NCBI GenBank assembly: GCA_030348385.1
Contig: JAUCFP010000006.1
Coordinates: forward strand, 682,001 to 746,000
Reading direction: 5' to 3'
Source: Cytobacillus sp. NJ13
Lineage (GTDB): Bacteria > Bacillota > Bacilli > Bacillales > Cytobacillaceae
Length of the DNA stretch: 64,000 bases
In this document: in pieces, positions 34,233-42,164 of the stretch
Position numbering within the stretch: the first letter of the stretch is position 1
Layout: each line of letters begins with the position of its first letter
Position numbers and translations under genes: made by a program
Notes under the pieces: model-generated
The model's database searches: none
What the model was told of the DNA's origin: nothing
What the model saw: the letters and a program-made list of their open reading frames with translations, nothing else

Positions 34233-34255
34233 TCGCTTAAGTGGAGGTGATTACT

Positions 34256-35017
34256 ATGGATAAACTATTAAAAGACCTGAAAGCAGCAGGTGTACACAGT
34301 ATAAAAAGTGATTCCGGGATTATTTTGGAAATCTTTCAAGATGAACTAATATGTCTCAATAAAGTAGATTATTTAATAAATAGGCTTCTTACCTTGGAGG
34401 AGAGCAGCATTGAAAAAGTAAAGCTGGAGTGCCCTCAAGGAATTTTGGATAAATTAATGGTCACGCGAGGAAAAATGAAAGTGATTGGTGAAAGAGTTAT
34501 TTTTAAAAAGCAGTTTGCAGAATGTGAGAATGAAAAAGTCCCTCCTTATGAAGTTTGGCCGCTCCTTAACAAAAGTTCCATTGCCTTTTTATCTGAAGTT
34601 ATGAATTTTACTTATGAACTTGCTGAGAAATTTTTAAAGAGCATGAAGACAGAGCTGCCTGAACAAGCAGATAAAATGTTTACGGTTTATACTGTTAATT
34701 CTGAACCGGCTGGAGCCGTTTTTCCTCATTTGGAACCTGACCGGGACCGGGAAGGAAGGATGTTTTGGATCGGCATCCACCCTGATTTTAAGGGTAAAGG
34801 GTATGGTAAGAACCTGCATTTAATAGGGCTCCATAGATTGCAATATGATTTTAAAGCAGAAAAATATCTCGGGGCAACCCGCGCCGATAATGTCGAAATG
34901 AGAAAAATTATGGAGACGAATGGGTGTATACAGGAGAGTAACTCTGTTTACTCCTTAGAGTATTCATTTTCTGGATACTCAAGAATGATGGATAATACAC
35001 GGTTGGAGAGAATATAA
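34256..35017 (+). CDS. GNAT family N-acetyltransferase
   Basis: This 253-aa protein has an unusual N-terminal domain (about 1-95, KLLKDLKAAGVHSIKSDSG) and a C-terminal GNAT fold with the acetyl-CoA loop GIHPDFKGKGYGKNLHLIGL and the NVEMRKIMETNGC helix. GGAGGTGA precedes the ATG at 34256. It is followed two bases later by a small secreted protein gene. Substrate unknown. Confidence 0.85.
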   Translation: MDKLLKDLKAAGVHSIKSDSGIILEIFQDELICLNKVDYLINRLLTLEESSIEKVKLECPQGILDKLMVTRGKMKVIGERVIFKKQFAECENEKVPPYEVWPLLNKSSIAFLSEVMNFTYELAEKFLKSMKTELPEQADKMFTVYTVNSEPAGAVFPHLEPDRDREGRMFWIGIHPDFKGKGYGKNLHLIGLHRLQYDFKAEKYLGATRADNVEMRKIMETNGCIQESNSVYSLEYSFSGYSRMMDNTRLERI

Positions 35018-35019
35018 CA

Positions 35020-35367
35020 ATGAAAAGAGTAATCGCCTTTTTTTTCTTACTAATAGCATTGTTATTGCTATGGTTTATGGGCAATTTAAGTCAGCAGGCT
35101 CAGGTTAATGAGGGGACTTCCACTTTGGAAGGAATAATCGTTATGAAAGAAAATATCGTGCTGTTTATTGAAGATAACGGATTTACGAAGGCAGATGCAG
35201 AAACACGATCTGTTAATGAAATAATCGGAAATTATAGATCTGTTTATAAATTGAATAATGCTGTTTTGAGTGGATTAAAGAGTGGAGATAAGGTGAAAAT
35301 CTGGTACTCTGAAATACTGGAATCCTTTCCGGCACAGGTAAAGGTGTTAAAAATAGAGAAATTGTAA
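35020..35367 (+). CDS. DUF3221/YobA-like membrane-anchored protein
   Basis: This 115-aa protein has an N-terminal hydrophobic anchor (AFFFLLIALLLLWFMGNL) and a small beta-barrel, OB-like domain (TLEGIIVMKENIVLFIEDNG ... GLKSGDKVKIWYSEILESFP). It looks like the DUF3221/YobA group, whose members are exported; function is unknown. It starts three bases after the acetyltransferase stop. Confidence 0.72.
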   Translation: MKRVIAFFFLLIALLLLWFMGNLSQQAQVNEGTSTLEGIIVMKENIVLFIEDNGFTKADAETRSVNEIIGNYRSVYKLNNAVLSGLKSGDKVKIWYSEILESFPAQVKVLKIEKL

Positions 35368-35402
35368 ATAGGAATTATGTTATTTGGGAGGGGCTATTCT
35401 AA

Positions 35403-35804
35403 ATGGAACAATACACAGGCTTTTTCATTACACTGCTGCTCATTTTTACCATTGTGGTTTTCAGCAAGTATATATTTTGGTGGGTAAAGAGCTTAATCGT
35501 GGCCTATTATATAATAGTTTCCTATTATTTTATAACTGTAAAAAATAGGATTGATAATGAATTTAAAGAAGTGTTGCCGGTCCCTGATGCTTATTGGGAT
35601 CAAAATTCAGGATGGGTTGACAAAATAGCTAATTACTTATTTCTTCCGCTTGCAGCAATCCTGATTTTCATTTATTTTAAATGGTTTACCAAGGTGCAAA
35701 GTAAGAAGGCAAAAATTCTTATTCTTATTAGTTTGATTCCATCAGTTATTCTTTTTATGTTTTTCCTATTTTTATTTTCTTTTGCATACGGGTATAGGCC
35801 TTAA
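35403..35804 (+). CDS. Small integral membrane protein, unknown
   Basis: This 133-aa protein has four predicted helices (FFITLLLIFTIVVFS, SLIVAYYIIVSYYFITV, IANYLFLPLAAILIFIYF, ILILISLIPSVILFMFFLF). A loop of about 35 residues (VKNRIDNEF...SGWVD) lies between helices 2 and 3. GGGAGGGG precedes the ATG. I do not recognise the family. Confidence 0.7.
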   Translation: MEQYTGFFITLLLIFTIVVFSKYIFWWVKSLIVAYYIIVSYYFITVKNRIDNEFKEVLPVPDAYWDQNSGWVDKIANYLFLPLAAILIFIYFKWFTKVQSKKAKILILISLIPSVILFMFFLFLFSFAYGYRP

Positions 35805-35876
35805 TATTTTAACCTGCCTCCTTAGGCATTTAAGTCGGAGATTAGACTATGAATGGTGGGAATTGTCAAAACTTGA

Positions 35877-36008
35877 AAGAAAGTCCTGGATGATGCCGGG
35901 GCAGGACCTGATCGAGCAGCAGCTGGATCAGCATTGGTTTTTAAAATTAGTTTGATATTAGCCATCTTCATTGTAATCTTGTCACTTTTTATAATGAAAA
36001 CGGAATAA
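35877..36008 (+). pseudogene. Possible C-terminal remnant of a membrane transporter
   Basis: After a stop at 35874 the frame reads KVLDDAGAGPDRAAAGSALV and then one hydrophobic helix (FKISLILAIFIVILSLFIM) before TAA at 36006. This resembles the last transmembrane segment of an MFS-type carrier. There is no start or ribosome site. The assignment is weak. Confidence 0.35.
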
Positions 36009-36022
36009 ATCAGGGCAAAAAA

Positions 36023-36060
36023 ACGCTTGAATGTTCAATGAACATCTCAAGCGTTTTTCT
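36023..36060 (-). terminator. Terminator of mntR-like gene, overlapping its stop
   Basis: On the minus strand ACGCTTGA and TCAAGCGT form the outer stem, with GATGTTC/GAACAT inside, followed by TTTTTT. The TGA stop codon lies within the stem. Confidence 0.85.
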
Positions 36061-36430
36061 TATGATCTTCTATAAAGCTCTTTATTTTAATAATAACTTC
36101 CGTTCCGATATGCATTTCAACTTCTCTAACGTTCTTACGGATCAGTTTCTCTTCAATTCCAATTATTTGATAAAACTCCATTAATACCTGGTGATCCTGA
36201 AATAGGTTTTTGCCAATTTCTAAACCTTGTTCTGTCAGTTTTACTGTTCCATAGGGCTGAAAGTGAATGTAACCGTCCGATTTAAGCTTTCCAGCCATTT
36301 TGGATGCAGCTGAGGCGGTAACCCTCAAAACCTTTGCGATGCCGGAAATGGTCGCATGCCCATGTGCTTCCTGTAATAGATAAATCTCCAGAATATATCT
36401 CTTTGAACTAATGGGGATCACAGGTTTCAC
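36047..36430 (-). CDS. mntR: DtxR/MntR-like metalloregulator
   Basis: This 127-aa protein has a winged helix (ATISGIAKVLRVTASAASKM) followed by a helical dimerisation domain (NLFQDHQVLMEFYQIIGIEE), the MntR layout. By alignment with remembered B. subtilis MntR, the His of the HELL motif and Glu-102 are kept (DHQVL, VEMH). The Asp-8 and Glu-11 positions are Arg and Leu, Glu-99 is Arg and His-103 is Met, so the binuclear Mn site is altered. It lies downstream of the Mn transporter on the same strand. It may be a diverged paralogue with different metal specificity; a second MntR may exist elsewhere. Confidence 0.75.
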   Translation of the reverse strand: MKPVIPISSKRYILEIYLLQEAHGHATISGIAKVLRVTASAASKMAGKLKSDGYIHFQPYGTVKLTEQGLEIGKNLFQDHQVLMEFYQIIGIEEKLIRKNVREVEMHIGTEVIIKIKSFIEDHKKNA

Positions 36431-36490
36431 CTACTTGCTGGAATTGTGTCCTTTATAAATAATAGAATAAGTAGAAGGGTACATATGGGG

Positions 36491-36975
36491 AAGAATCGTG
36501 CCCTTCAAATTCAAAAAACAGAGCTAAAGGGCACAAAAGCATAAGAATCGTGCCCTTCAAAGTCAAAAAACAAGCTGAAAGGCACAAAAGCATAAGAATC
36601 GTGCCCTTCAAAGCCAAAAGACAGAGCTGAAGGGTACAAAAGCGTAAGAATCGTGCCCTTCAAAGGCAAAAAACAGAGCTGAAAGGTACAAAAGCATAAG
36701 AATCGTGCCCTTCAAATTCAAAAAACAAGCTGAAAGGCACAAAAGTATAAGAATCGTGCCCTTCAAAGTCAAAAAACAGAGCTGAAAGGCACAAAAGCAT
36801 AAGAATCGTGCCCTTCAAAGGCAAAAAACAGAGCTGAAGGGCACAAAAGCCTGAGAATCGTGCCCTTCAAATTCAAAAAACAGAGCTGAAAGGTACAAAA
36901 GCGTAAGAATCGTGCCCTTCAAAGGCAAAAGCCAGACCTGAAGGGAACAAAAGCATAAGAATCGTGCCTTTCATT
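36491..36975. repeat. 52-bp tandem array D (about 9-10 units)
   Basis: AAGAATCGTGCCCTTCAAA recurs at 36491, 36543, 36594, 36646, 36698, 36749, 36801, 36853 (variant), 36905 and 36957. Most steps are 52 bases; two are 51, each explained by ACAAGCTG in place of ACAGAGCTG. Each unit holds an inverted repeat, GTGCCCTTCA...TGAAGGGCAC in its best form, around an A-rich centre (CAAAAAACAGAGC). It sits between mntA and mntR, both on the minus strand. Confidence 0.92.
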
Positions 36976-37039
36976 GCTACAAGACTAAGAGAAATGGAAC
37001 CACTCCGGGCTATACACCCATTCTGCTTCAATATTTCAT

Positions 37040-37981
37040 TTACCGGGTCAAGCCTTCTTTAATGGTTTTAATATTCCATTCCATCATCGAGATGTACGTA
37101 TCGCCGTCTTCACCCGGCTTTGCCAAGGAGTCTGTAAACACTTTTCCCATGATAGGAACATTGGTTTCATCTGATACGGCTTCCATGCTTCTTGCGTCAA
37201 TGCTTGTTTCCAGGAATAGTCCGGTAATTCTTTTTTCATTAATAATATCCACAATTCTTGTTATTTGTTCTGGTGTTCCCTGGTTTTCCTGATTGATTTC
37301 CCAAATGTATTCTGCCTGGAATCCGTAGGCTTCGCTGAAATATTTAAAAGCACCTTCACTTGTAACGAGAACCCGATCATTTTCTGGAATTTCATTAAAT
37401 TGTTTAACCGCTTCATCATGCAGCTCTTGAAGCTTTGCAATATATTCTTCCGCGTTTTTTTCGTAAACTTCTTTATTGTCTGGATCTGCTTTAATAAGTC
37501 CATCTCTGGCATTTTCCGCGTATTTTATCCCATTTCGAATGTCCAGCCATGCATGCGGATCTTCTTCACTTTCTTTGCCCTTTGTGGTTAAGTGCATGGC
37601 ATCAACGCCTTTGCTCATCAGGAACACTGGCGCATCTTCACCGTCTTTTCCGGCAGTTTCCATCAATTTATTGAACCATGAGTTGCCGGCCTCCAGATTC
37701 AGCCCGTTGTAAAATACAGCATCTGCATCCGTTGTTTTTTGCACATCCTCAGGAAGCGGGTCATATTCGTGGGGATTGGATCCAACGGGAGCTAAACTAT
37801 GAATCTCAACCAAATCCCCGCCTACATTTTTAACAATGTCATACACAATCGAATAGGTAGTCACCACTTGGATTTTTCCATCTTCATTTGCTGATGTACT
37901 TGTTTTTCCGCTGCTGCAGGCTGACAGGAATAACACAGAAAGAAGGGATGCAGCTAATAAAAGAAAGCCTTTTTTAATCAT
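37040..37981 (-). CDS. mntA: Manganese ABC transporter substrate-binding lipoprotein
   Basis: This 313-aa lipoprotein has lipobox VLFLSACSSG (Cys about residue 22). The cluster A-I metal ligands are all visible: His in GSNPHEYDP, His in EEDPHAWLD, Glu in VTSEGAFKYF and Asp in KVFTDSLAKPG. Glu rather than His at the third site favours Mn2+ over Zn2+ (PsaA/MntC group). It is the last gene of the operon, 35 bases after the permease gene, with GGAGG before the ATG. Confidence 0.95.
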   Translation of the reverse strand: MIKKGFLLLAASLLSVLFLSACSSGKTSTSANEDGKIQVVTTYSIVYDIVKNVGGDLVEIHSLAPVGSNPHEYDPLPEDVQKTTDADAVFYNGLNLEAGNSWFNKLMETAGKDGEDAPVFLMSKGVDAMHLTTKGKESEEDPHAWLDIRNGIKYAENARDGLIKADPDNKEVYEKNAEEYIAKLQELHDEAVKQFNEIPENDRVLVTSEGAFKYFSEAYGFQAEYIWEINQENQGTPEQITRIVDIINEKRITGLFLETSIDARSMEAVSDETNVPIMGKVFTDSLAKPGEDGDTYISMMEWNIKTIKEGLTR

Positions 37982-38016
37982 CGTTTTACCTCCTGAAAAA
38001 TTTGATTATATTTAAA

Positions 38017-38874
38017 TTAAACTAATGAAGCTCTCTTCTTCTTTACTTTCAGCGATTTCCATATTAGCCCATGCTTAGGTGAGAATAAGAAAACGAGAAT
38101 GAAAATAGCAGTGGCAGAAATGACAATCGTAGCTCCTGAAGCTAAGTTGTAGGTGAAGCTAAAGTATAGTCCTACGATGGATGAAATCACACCAATTCCA
38201 GCCGCAAGGAAAATCATCATCCACAGGCGCTCGGTTAACAGATAAGCTGCCGCCGCCGGAGTAATCAGCATGGCAACAACCAGGATTATACCAACTGTCT
38301 GGAGGGAGGCAACGGTTACCATTGTCAAAAGAGTCATTAGGAAATAATGAATGAAACGCACTGGCAGTCCGTAAGCTGCTCCCATCGTTTCGTCAAACGA
38401 GGTGACCAATAATTCTTTGTAAAAAAGGTAAACAGCCGTCAATACAATCAGGCTGATGCCCAATGTGATCCACATGTCGGATAATCTTACGGCCAGTACA
38501 TTACCAAATAAAATATGGTATAGATCTGTACTGCTTTTTAGCATGGTAATTATTATGATTCCTGAAGCAAATGCCGCTGTAAACATAATTCCAATCGAGG
38601 TATCATGCTTTATCCGGCTGTTTTGGGATACAAAACCAATGGCGATAGCTGTAATCACACCGCTGATGACTGCCCCAAAGAAGAAGTTAACCCCCAGCAT
38701 ATACGAAATAGCGACGCCCGGAAGTACGGCATGTGATATGGCATCTCCCATGAGAGCCATTCCTCTGAGGATGATAAAGCACCCAATGACTCCGCAGATA
38801 ATTCCTACCATAACCGAGGTTAATAACGCTTTTTGCAGAAAACCATATTGCATGACCGCTTCAATAAAAGCCAT
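38017..38874 (-). CDS. mntC: Manganese ABC transporter permease
   Basis: This 285-aa permease has eight or nine helices and typical cluster-9 motifs: FIILRGMALMGDAISHAVLP and VGIILVVAMLITPAAAAYLL. It starts on the last base of the ATPase gene, so translation is coupled. B. subtilis has two permease genes (mntC, mntD); only one is present here, so the channel is presumably a homodimer. Confidence 0.94.
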   Translation of the reverse strand: MAFIEAVMQYGFLQKALLTSVMVGIICGVIGCFIILRGMALMGDAISHAVLPGVAISYMLGVNFFFGAVISGVITAIAIGFVSQNSRIKHDTSIGIMFTAAFASGIIIITMLKSSTDLYHILFGNVLAVRLSDMWITLGISLIVLTAVYLFYKELLVTSFDETMGAAYGLPVRFIHYFLMTLLTMVTVASLQTVGIILVVAMLITPAAAAYLLTERLWMMIFLAAGIGVISSIVGLYFSFTYNLASGATIVISATAIFILVFLFSPKHGLIWKSLKVKKKRASLV

Positions 38875-39620
38875 TATAGCGACACCCCAATCTCATTCAT
38901 AAAAGCAAATTGCCCCTTGTATGCTTTTGCAATTACTTCAGGTTTAAACACTTCTTCAACGGTCCCAAAACTGATCAATTCCTTATTTAGGAGAATTAAC
39001 TGATTGAAATAATCATTTGCTTTACTTAAATCATGGTGTACAACAATCACAGTTTTTCCTTGTCTGCAGAGCTCCTTCAAAATGTTCACAATGGTTTCCT
39101 CACTGGATACATCAACTCCAACAAATGGCTCATCCAGAAAGAACAAATCCGCTTTTTGGGCAAGTGCTCTCGCCAGAAAAACTCTCTGCTGCTGGCCGCC
39201 TGATAGTTCCCCAATCTGCCTTTTGCTGAACTCCTGCATGCCAACTCGCTGAAGGCATTCCATGGCCCACTCTTTATCCTTTTTCTTTGGACGGCGGAAC
39301 AGTTTTAAATGGGGGTAGGTCCCAATAAGAACTACATCAAGCACAGTGATTGGGAAATCCCAGTCAATGTCATTCCGCTGCGGCACATAGGCAATACTCT
39401 TGCGCACTTCAGAAATAGGTTTTCCCAGTACTTTTACTGCACCTTTATCCTTTGGTATGAGATTTAGCATGGCTTTTAGAAAAGTTGATTTTCCTGCGCC
39501 GTTTGGCCCGATAATTCCTACCAGATTACCTGTATTAACGGAAAGGCTAACTCCAGTCACCGCTTCATTTCCAAAATAGGAAACATGCAAATCGTCTATG
39601 CTAATTGCTGAATCCTTCAT
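38874..39620 (-). CDS. mntB: Manganese ABC transporter ATPase
   Basis: This 248-aa ATPase has Walker A (IIGPNGAGKSTFLKAM), Q-loop (YVPQRNDIDWDFP), signature LSGGQQQRVFLARAL and Walker B (ADLFFLDEPFVGVD). It is the first gene of the minus-strand unit, downstream of a sigma-A promoter overlapped by an MntR box at 39723-39740. Confidence 0.95.
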   Translation of the reverse strand: MKDSAISIDDLHVSYFGNEAVTGVSLSVNTGNLVGIIGPNGAGKSTFLKAMLNLIPKDKGAVKVLGKPISEVRKSIAYVPQRNDIDWDFPITVLDVVLIGTYPHLKLFRRPKKKDKEWAMECLQRVGMQEFSKRQIGELSGGQQQRVFLARALAQKADLFFLDEPFVGVDVSSEETIVNILKELCRQGKTVIVVHHDLSKANDYFNQLILLNKELISFGTVEEVFKPEVIAKAYKGQFAFMNEIGVSL

Positions 39621-39722
39621 TATTTTTATCCCCCTTTATTTCCCATATTTAAATTGGTTCAAATTAATTGTTTATGTGCAATTATACGTCACATGGACAA
39701 GAATTATGGTTTTATTAAAAAG

Positions 39723-39740
39723 TTTTGCCTTAATGCAAAT
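39723..39740 (-). promoter_or_regulatory. MntR box
   Basis: TTTTGCCTTAATGCAAAT contains TTTGC...GCAAA arms and closely matches the B. subtilis MntR site (TTTGCCTTAAGGAAAC). It starts right after the -10 box of the mnt promoter, where bound MntR would block transcription when manganese is plentiful. Confidence 0.85.
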
Positions 39741-39766
39741 TATATGCGATTGCTAAACAATGTCAA
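39739..39766 (-). promoter_or_regulatory. Sigma-A promoter of mnt operon
   Basis: On the minus strand TTGACA (39766-39761) and TATAAT (39744-39739) are both perfect consensus with a 16-base spacer. Confidence 0.88.
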
Positions 39767-39792
39767 CACAAAATAATTATTTTTACAGAAAG

Positions 39793-39810
39793 TTTAATGT
39801 TGGCATTAAA
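39793..39810. promoter_or_regulatory. Inverted repeat upstream of mnt promoter
   Basis: TTTAATG-TTGG-CATTAAA, perfect 7-bp arms, 27 bases upstream of the mnt -35 box. It could be a second operator or belong to the divergent plsY-like operon. Confidence 0.4.
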
Positions 39811-39965
39811 ATAGGTGAATTATGAAATCAGGCTCTGGCATTCAATTTGTTTAATGGTAAAATTAGGGGTGTTATACTATCTTTATTAGTTAATAGATTG
39901 TAATTTTGTAAATATATGAAACTTTTTACCCTTTTTGATCGTTTAATTAGTATAAGGCGGGATAT

Positions 39966-40550
39966 GTGCTTATGATCGATGACGTGTGGACTGCTCTGAT
40001 GGTTATGATCTTTTCTTACACATTAGGTAGCGTAACCGGGGCTTATTATGTGGTTAAATACATAGCAAAAGAGGATATAAGAAAAAAGGGGAGCGGGAAT
40101 GTAGGGGCTACCAATGCAGGCAGAGCACTCGGAAAGAAGGGGTTCTTGCTCACAATAGCAATTGATGCTGGAAAGGCATGGGCCGCTTTATATTTAACTG
40201 ATCTTTTGTCTGAAGGTGATTATTTTTTAATCCTTAGCGCTGTTTGCGTGCTTATCGGCCATTTATTTCCAATTCAGCTGGGGTTTCATGGCGGGAAAGG
40301 AGTGGTTGTCTACTTGGCTTCTGCCTTGTATTTGGAACCACTAACAATAGCGATAATGGCCATCATGATGGGAATTGCCTATGCAGTTCTCCGGAAGTAT
40401 ACAATATCAGGTTTTATTTCCATGGCTTCCATACCGATAACAGCCTGGGTGATTGGTGACTCATTCATCATATCTGCAGGACTTCTGCTGCTACTTTTCA
40501 TTGTCCTGATTTCCCATACCAACTTCATCATGCCTAAACATAGGAGGTAA
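39966..40550 (+). CDS. plsY: PlsY-family acyltransferase
   Basis: This 194-aa, five-helix protein has the acyl-phosphate:glycerol-3-phosphate acyltransferase motifs GSGNVGATNAGRALGKKG and GHLFPIQLGFHGGKGV. PlsY makes lysophosphatidate in phospholipid synthesis. The essential plsY of bacilli normally lies elsewhere alone, so this may be an extra copy specialised for the lipid pathway of this operon (inference). Start is GTG 39966 or ATG 39972 after AAGGCGGG. Only three bases separate it from the next gene. Confidence 0.88.
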   Translation: MLMIDDVWTALMVMIFSYTLGSVTGAYYVVKYIAKEDIRKKGSGNVGATNAGRALGKKGFLLTIAIDAGKAWAALYLTDLLSEGDYFLILSAVCVLIGHLFPIQLGFHGGKGVVVYLASALYLEPLTIAIMAIMMGIAYAVLRKYTISGFISMASIPITAWVIGDSFIISAGLLLLLFIVLISHTNFIMPKHRR

Positions 40551-40553
40551 ACT

Positions 40554-42164
40554 GTGAATATTATCTGCAAAATCGCAACCGAACCTAATGAATTTGAACA
40601 AATTCATCAGCTGAACTACCAGACTTTTGTGGAAGAAATTCCTCAGCATAAGCAAAATGAAGAACAGCATTTAATTGATAAATTTCATGAAGAAAATACA
40701 TATGTCATTGCCAAGGCTGGCGAGGAAGTCGCAGGAATGATCGTAATCCGTGCCAAAAGGCCATTTTCGCTTGATTATAAACTTCCCAATCTCGAAGAAT
40801 ACTTGCCTGTTAAAGGGGAATTTTGTGAGGTCCGCTTGCTGTCAGTCAAAAAAGAGTATCGCAGCACGCGTGTTTTTTATCAGCTTTGTGAAAAGCTTGT
40901 AGAGCTTTGCCTCGAAAAAAATTATACGATGGCGCTGATATCGGGCACGGTCAGACAGCTGAAATTATATAAGCGGATTGGGTTTCTGCCTTTTGGTCCT
41001 CTGATAGGAGAGGAGGGAGCCCGGTTTCAGCCCATGTATTTAACAAAAGAGAATTTCGAACGTTCAACGAAAGCCTTTGAACGCTTAATGGCCAGAAATT
41101 CAGGACCCGCCGTTCAGCATTCATTTTTGCCGGGTCCTGTGCCCATTCATGCAAAAGTGAAAAGGGCTTTTTCAGAAGAAGCCATATCTCATCGCAATCA
41201 TGATTTTATCAGCGGTTTGAAAGACTTGCGTACTCAATTATGCAAGTTAACAGATGCCTCTCATGCTGAAGTTGTTGTTGGCACGGGAACACTTTCCAAT
41301 GATCTTGTGGCAGCACAGCTGAAAAACATCGAGGGGGATGGGCTGATCCTGGCCAATGGTGAATTTGGCTTTCGTCTCATTGATCATGCAAGAAGGTTTC
41401 AATTATCTTTTCAAACGATTGAAAGAGAGTGGAATGAACCGATTTCCCACGAAGAAATAGCCTGCATGCTGAAAGAAAACCCCTCCATAAAATGGGTGTG
41501 GACCGTGCATTGTGAAACTTCAACCGGGTATGTATTCGATATCAGAGGCATTCAAGAGCTATGCGGGGAGCATGGTGCCGAGCTTTGCGTGGATGCGTGC
41601 AGCACGGCCGGAATTATTCCGCTGAACCTTAAGAATATTTATTTTGCATCGACCGTCAGCGGAAAGGGATTTGGTTCCTATCCGGGTCTGGCAATCGTGT
41701 TCCATCGTGACAATATTAAAGAGAACAGTGCAGTTCCAAGATACTTGGACTTAAAGATGTACGAAGAAAACCAAAGCATTCCATACACCCATTCTTCCAA
41801 TCTGGTCTGCGCATTAAAAGAGAGTATAAAGCTGATAGATTATGAGAAATTAAATCTTTTGTCTGGAAAAGCAAGGATGAAGCTGAAAGAAAGCGGATTT
41901 TCCGTTCTGGGGGACGATGATTATTCGCCTGGCATCCTGACTATCAGTTTGCCGCAGTGCATTTCCAGCAGGGAATTTGGAGACGCATGCAAACAGATAG
42001 GAATTCTTCTAAGCTATGAAAGCAGGTACCTGCTTGATAGAAATTGGGTTCAGGTGGCTCTAATGGGGGCACAGGATGAGCAGAAGGTCATGTCATCCAT
42101 CGAAATGATGGCAGGTATTTTAGAAAAACAATATGAAAAGCGGTATGATTATGAAGTTATTTAA
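40554..42164 (+). CDS. GNAT acyltransferase fused to class-V aminotransferase
   Basis: This 536-aa two-domain enzyme joins an N-terminal GNAT-like domain (about 1-180; FCEVRLLSVKKEYRSTRVFY and LKLYKRIGFLPFGP), similar to N-acyl amino-acid synthase or autoinducer-synthase-type GNATs, to a class-V PLP domain (about 195-530). In the PLP domain CVDACSTAG supplies the cofactor Asp (348) and STVSGKGFGSYPG the Schiff-base Lys (371). The aminotransferase half resembles alanine-glyoxylate and AEP-type enzymes. GTG start after TAGGAGG. Sitting between PlsY and LTA synthase homologues, it could make an N-acylated or amino-modified head group or lipid; this is inference. Confidence 0.85.
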   Translation: MNIICKIATEPNEFEQIHQLNYQTFVEEIPQHKQNEEQHLIDKFHEENTYVIAKAGEEVAGMIVIRAKRPFSLDYKLPNLEEYLPVKGEFCEVRLLSVKKEYRSTRVFYQLCEKLVELCLEKNYTMALISGTVRQLKLYKRIGFLPFGPLIGEEGARFQPMYLTKENFERSTKAFERLMARNSGPAVQHSFLPGPVPIHAKVKRAFSEEAISHRNHDFISGLKDLRTQLCKLTDASHAEVVVGTGTLSNDLVAAQLKNIEGDGLILANGEFGFRLIDHARRFQLSFQTIEREWNEPISHEEIACMLKENPSIKWVWTVHCETSTGYVFDIRGIQELCGEHGAELCVDACSTAGIIPLNLKNIYFASTVSGKGFGSYPGLAIVFHRDNIKENSAVPRYLDLKMYEENQSIPYTHSSNLVCALKESIKLIDYEKLNLLSGKARMKLKESGFSVLGDDDYSPGILTISLPQCISSREFGDACKQIGILLSYESRYLLDRNWVQVALMGAQDEQKVMSSIEMMAGILEKQYEKRYDYEVI

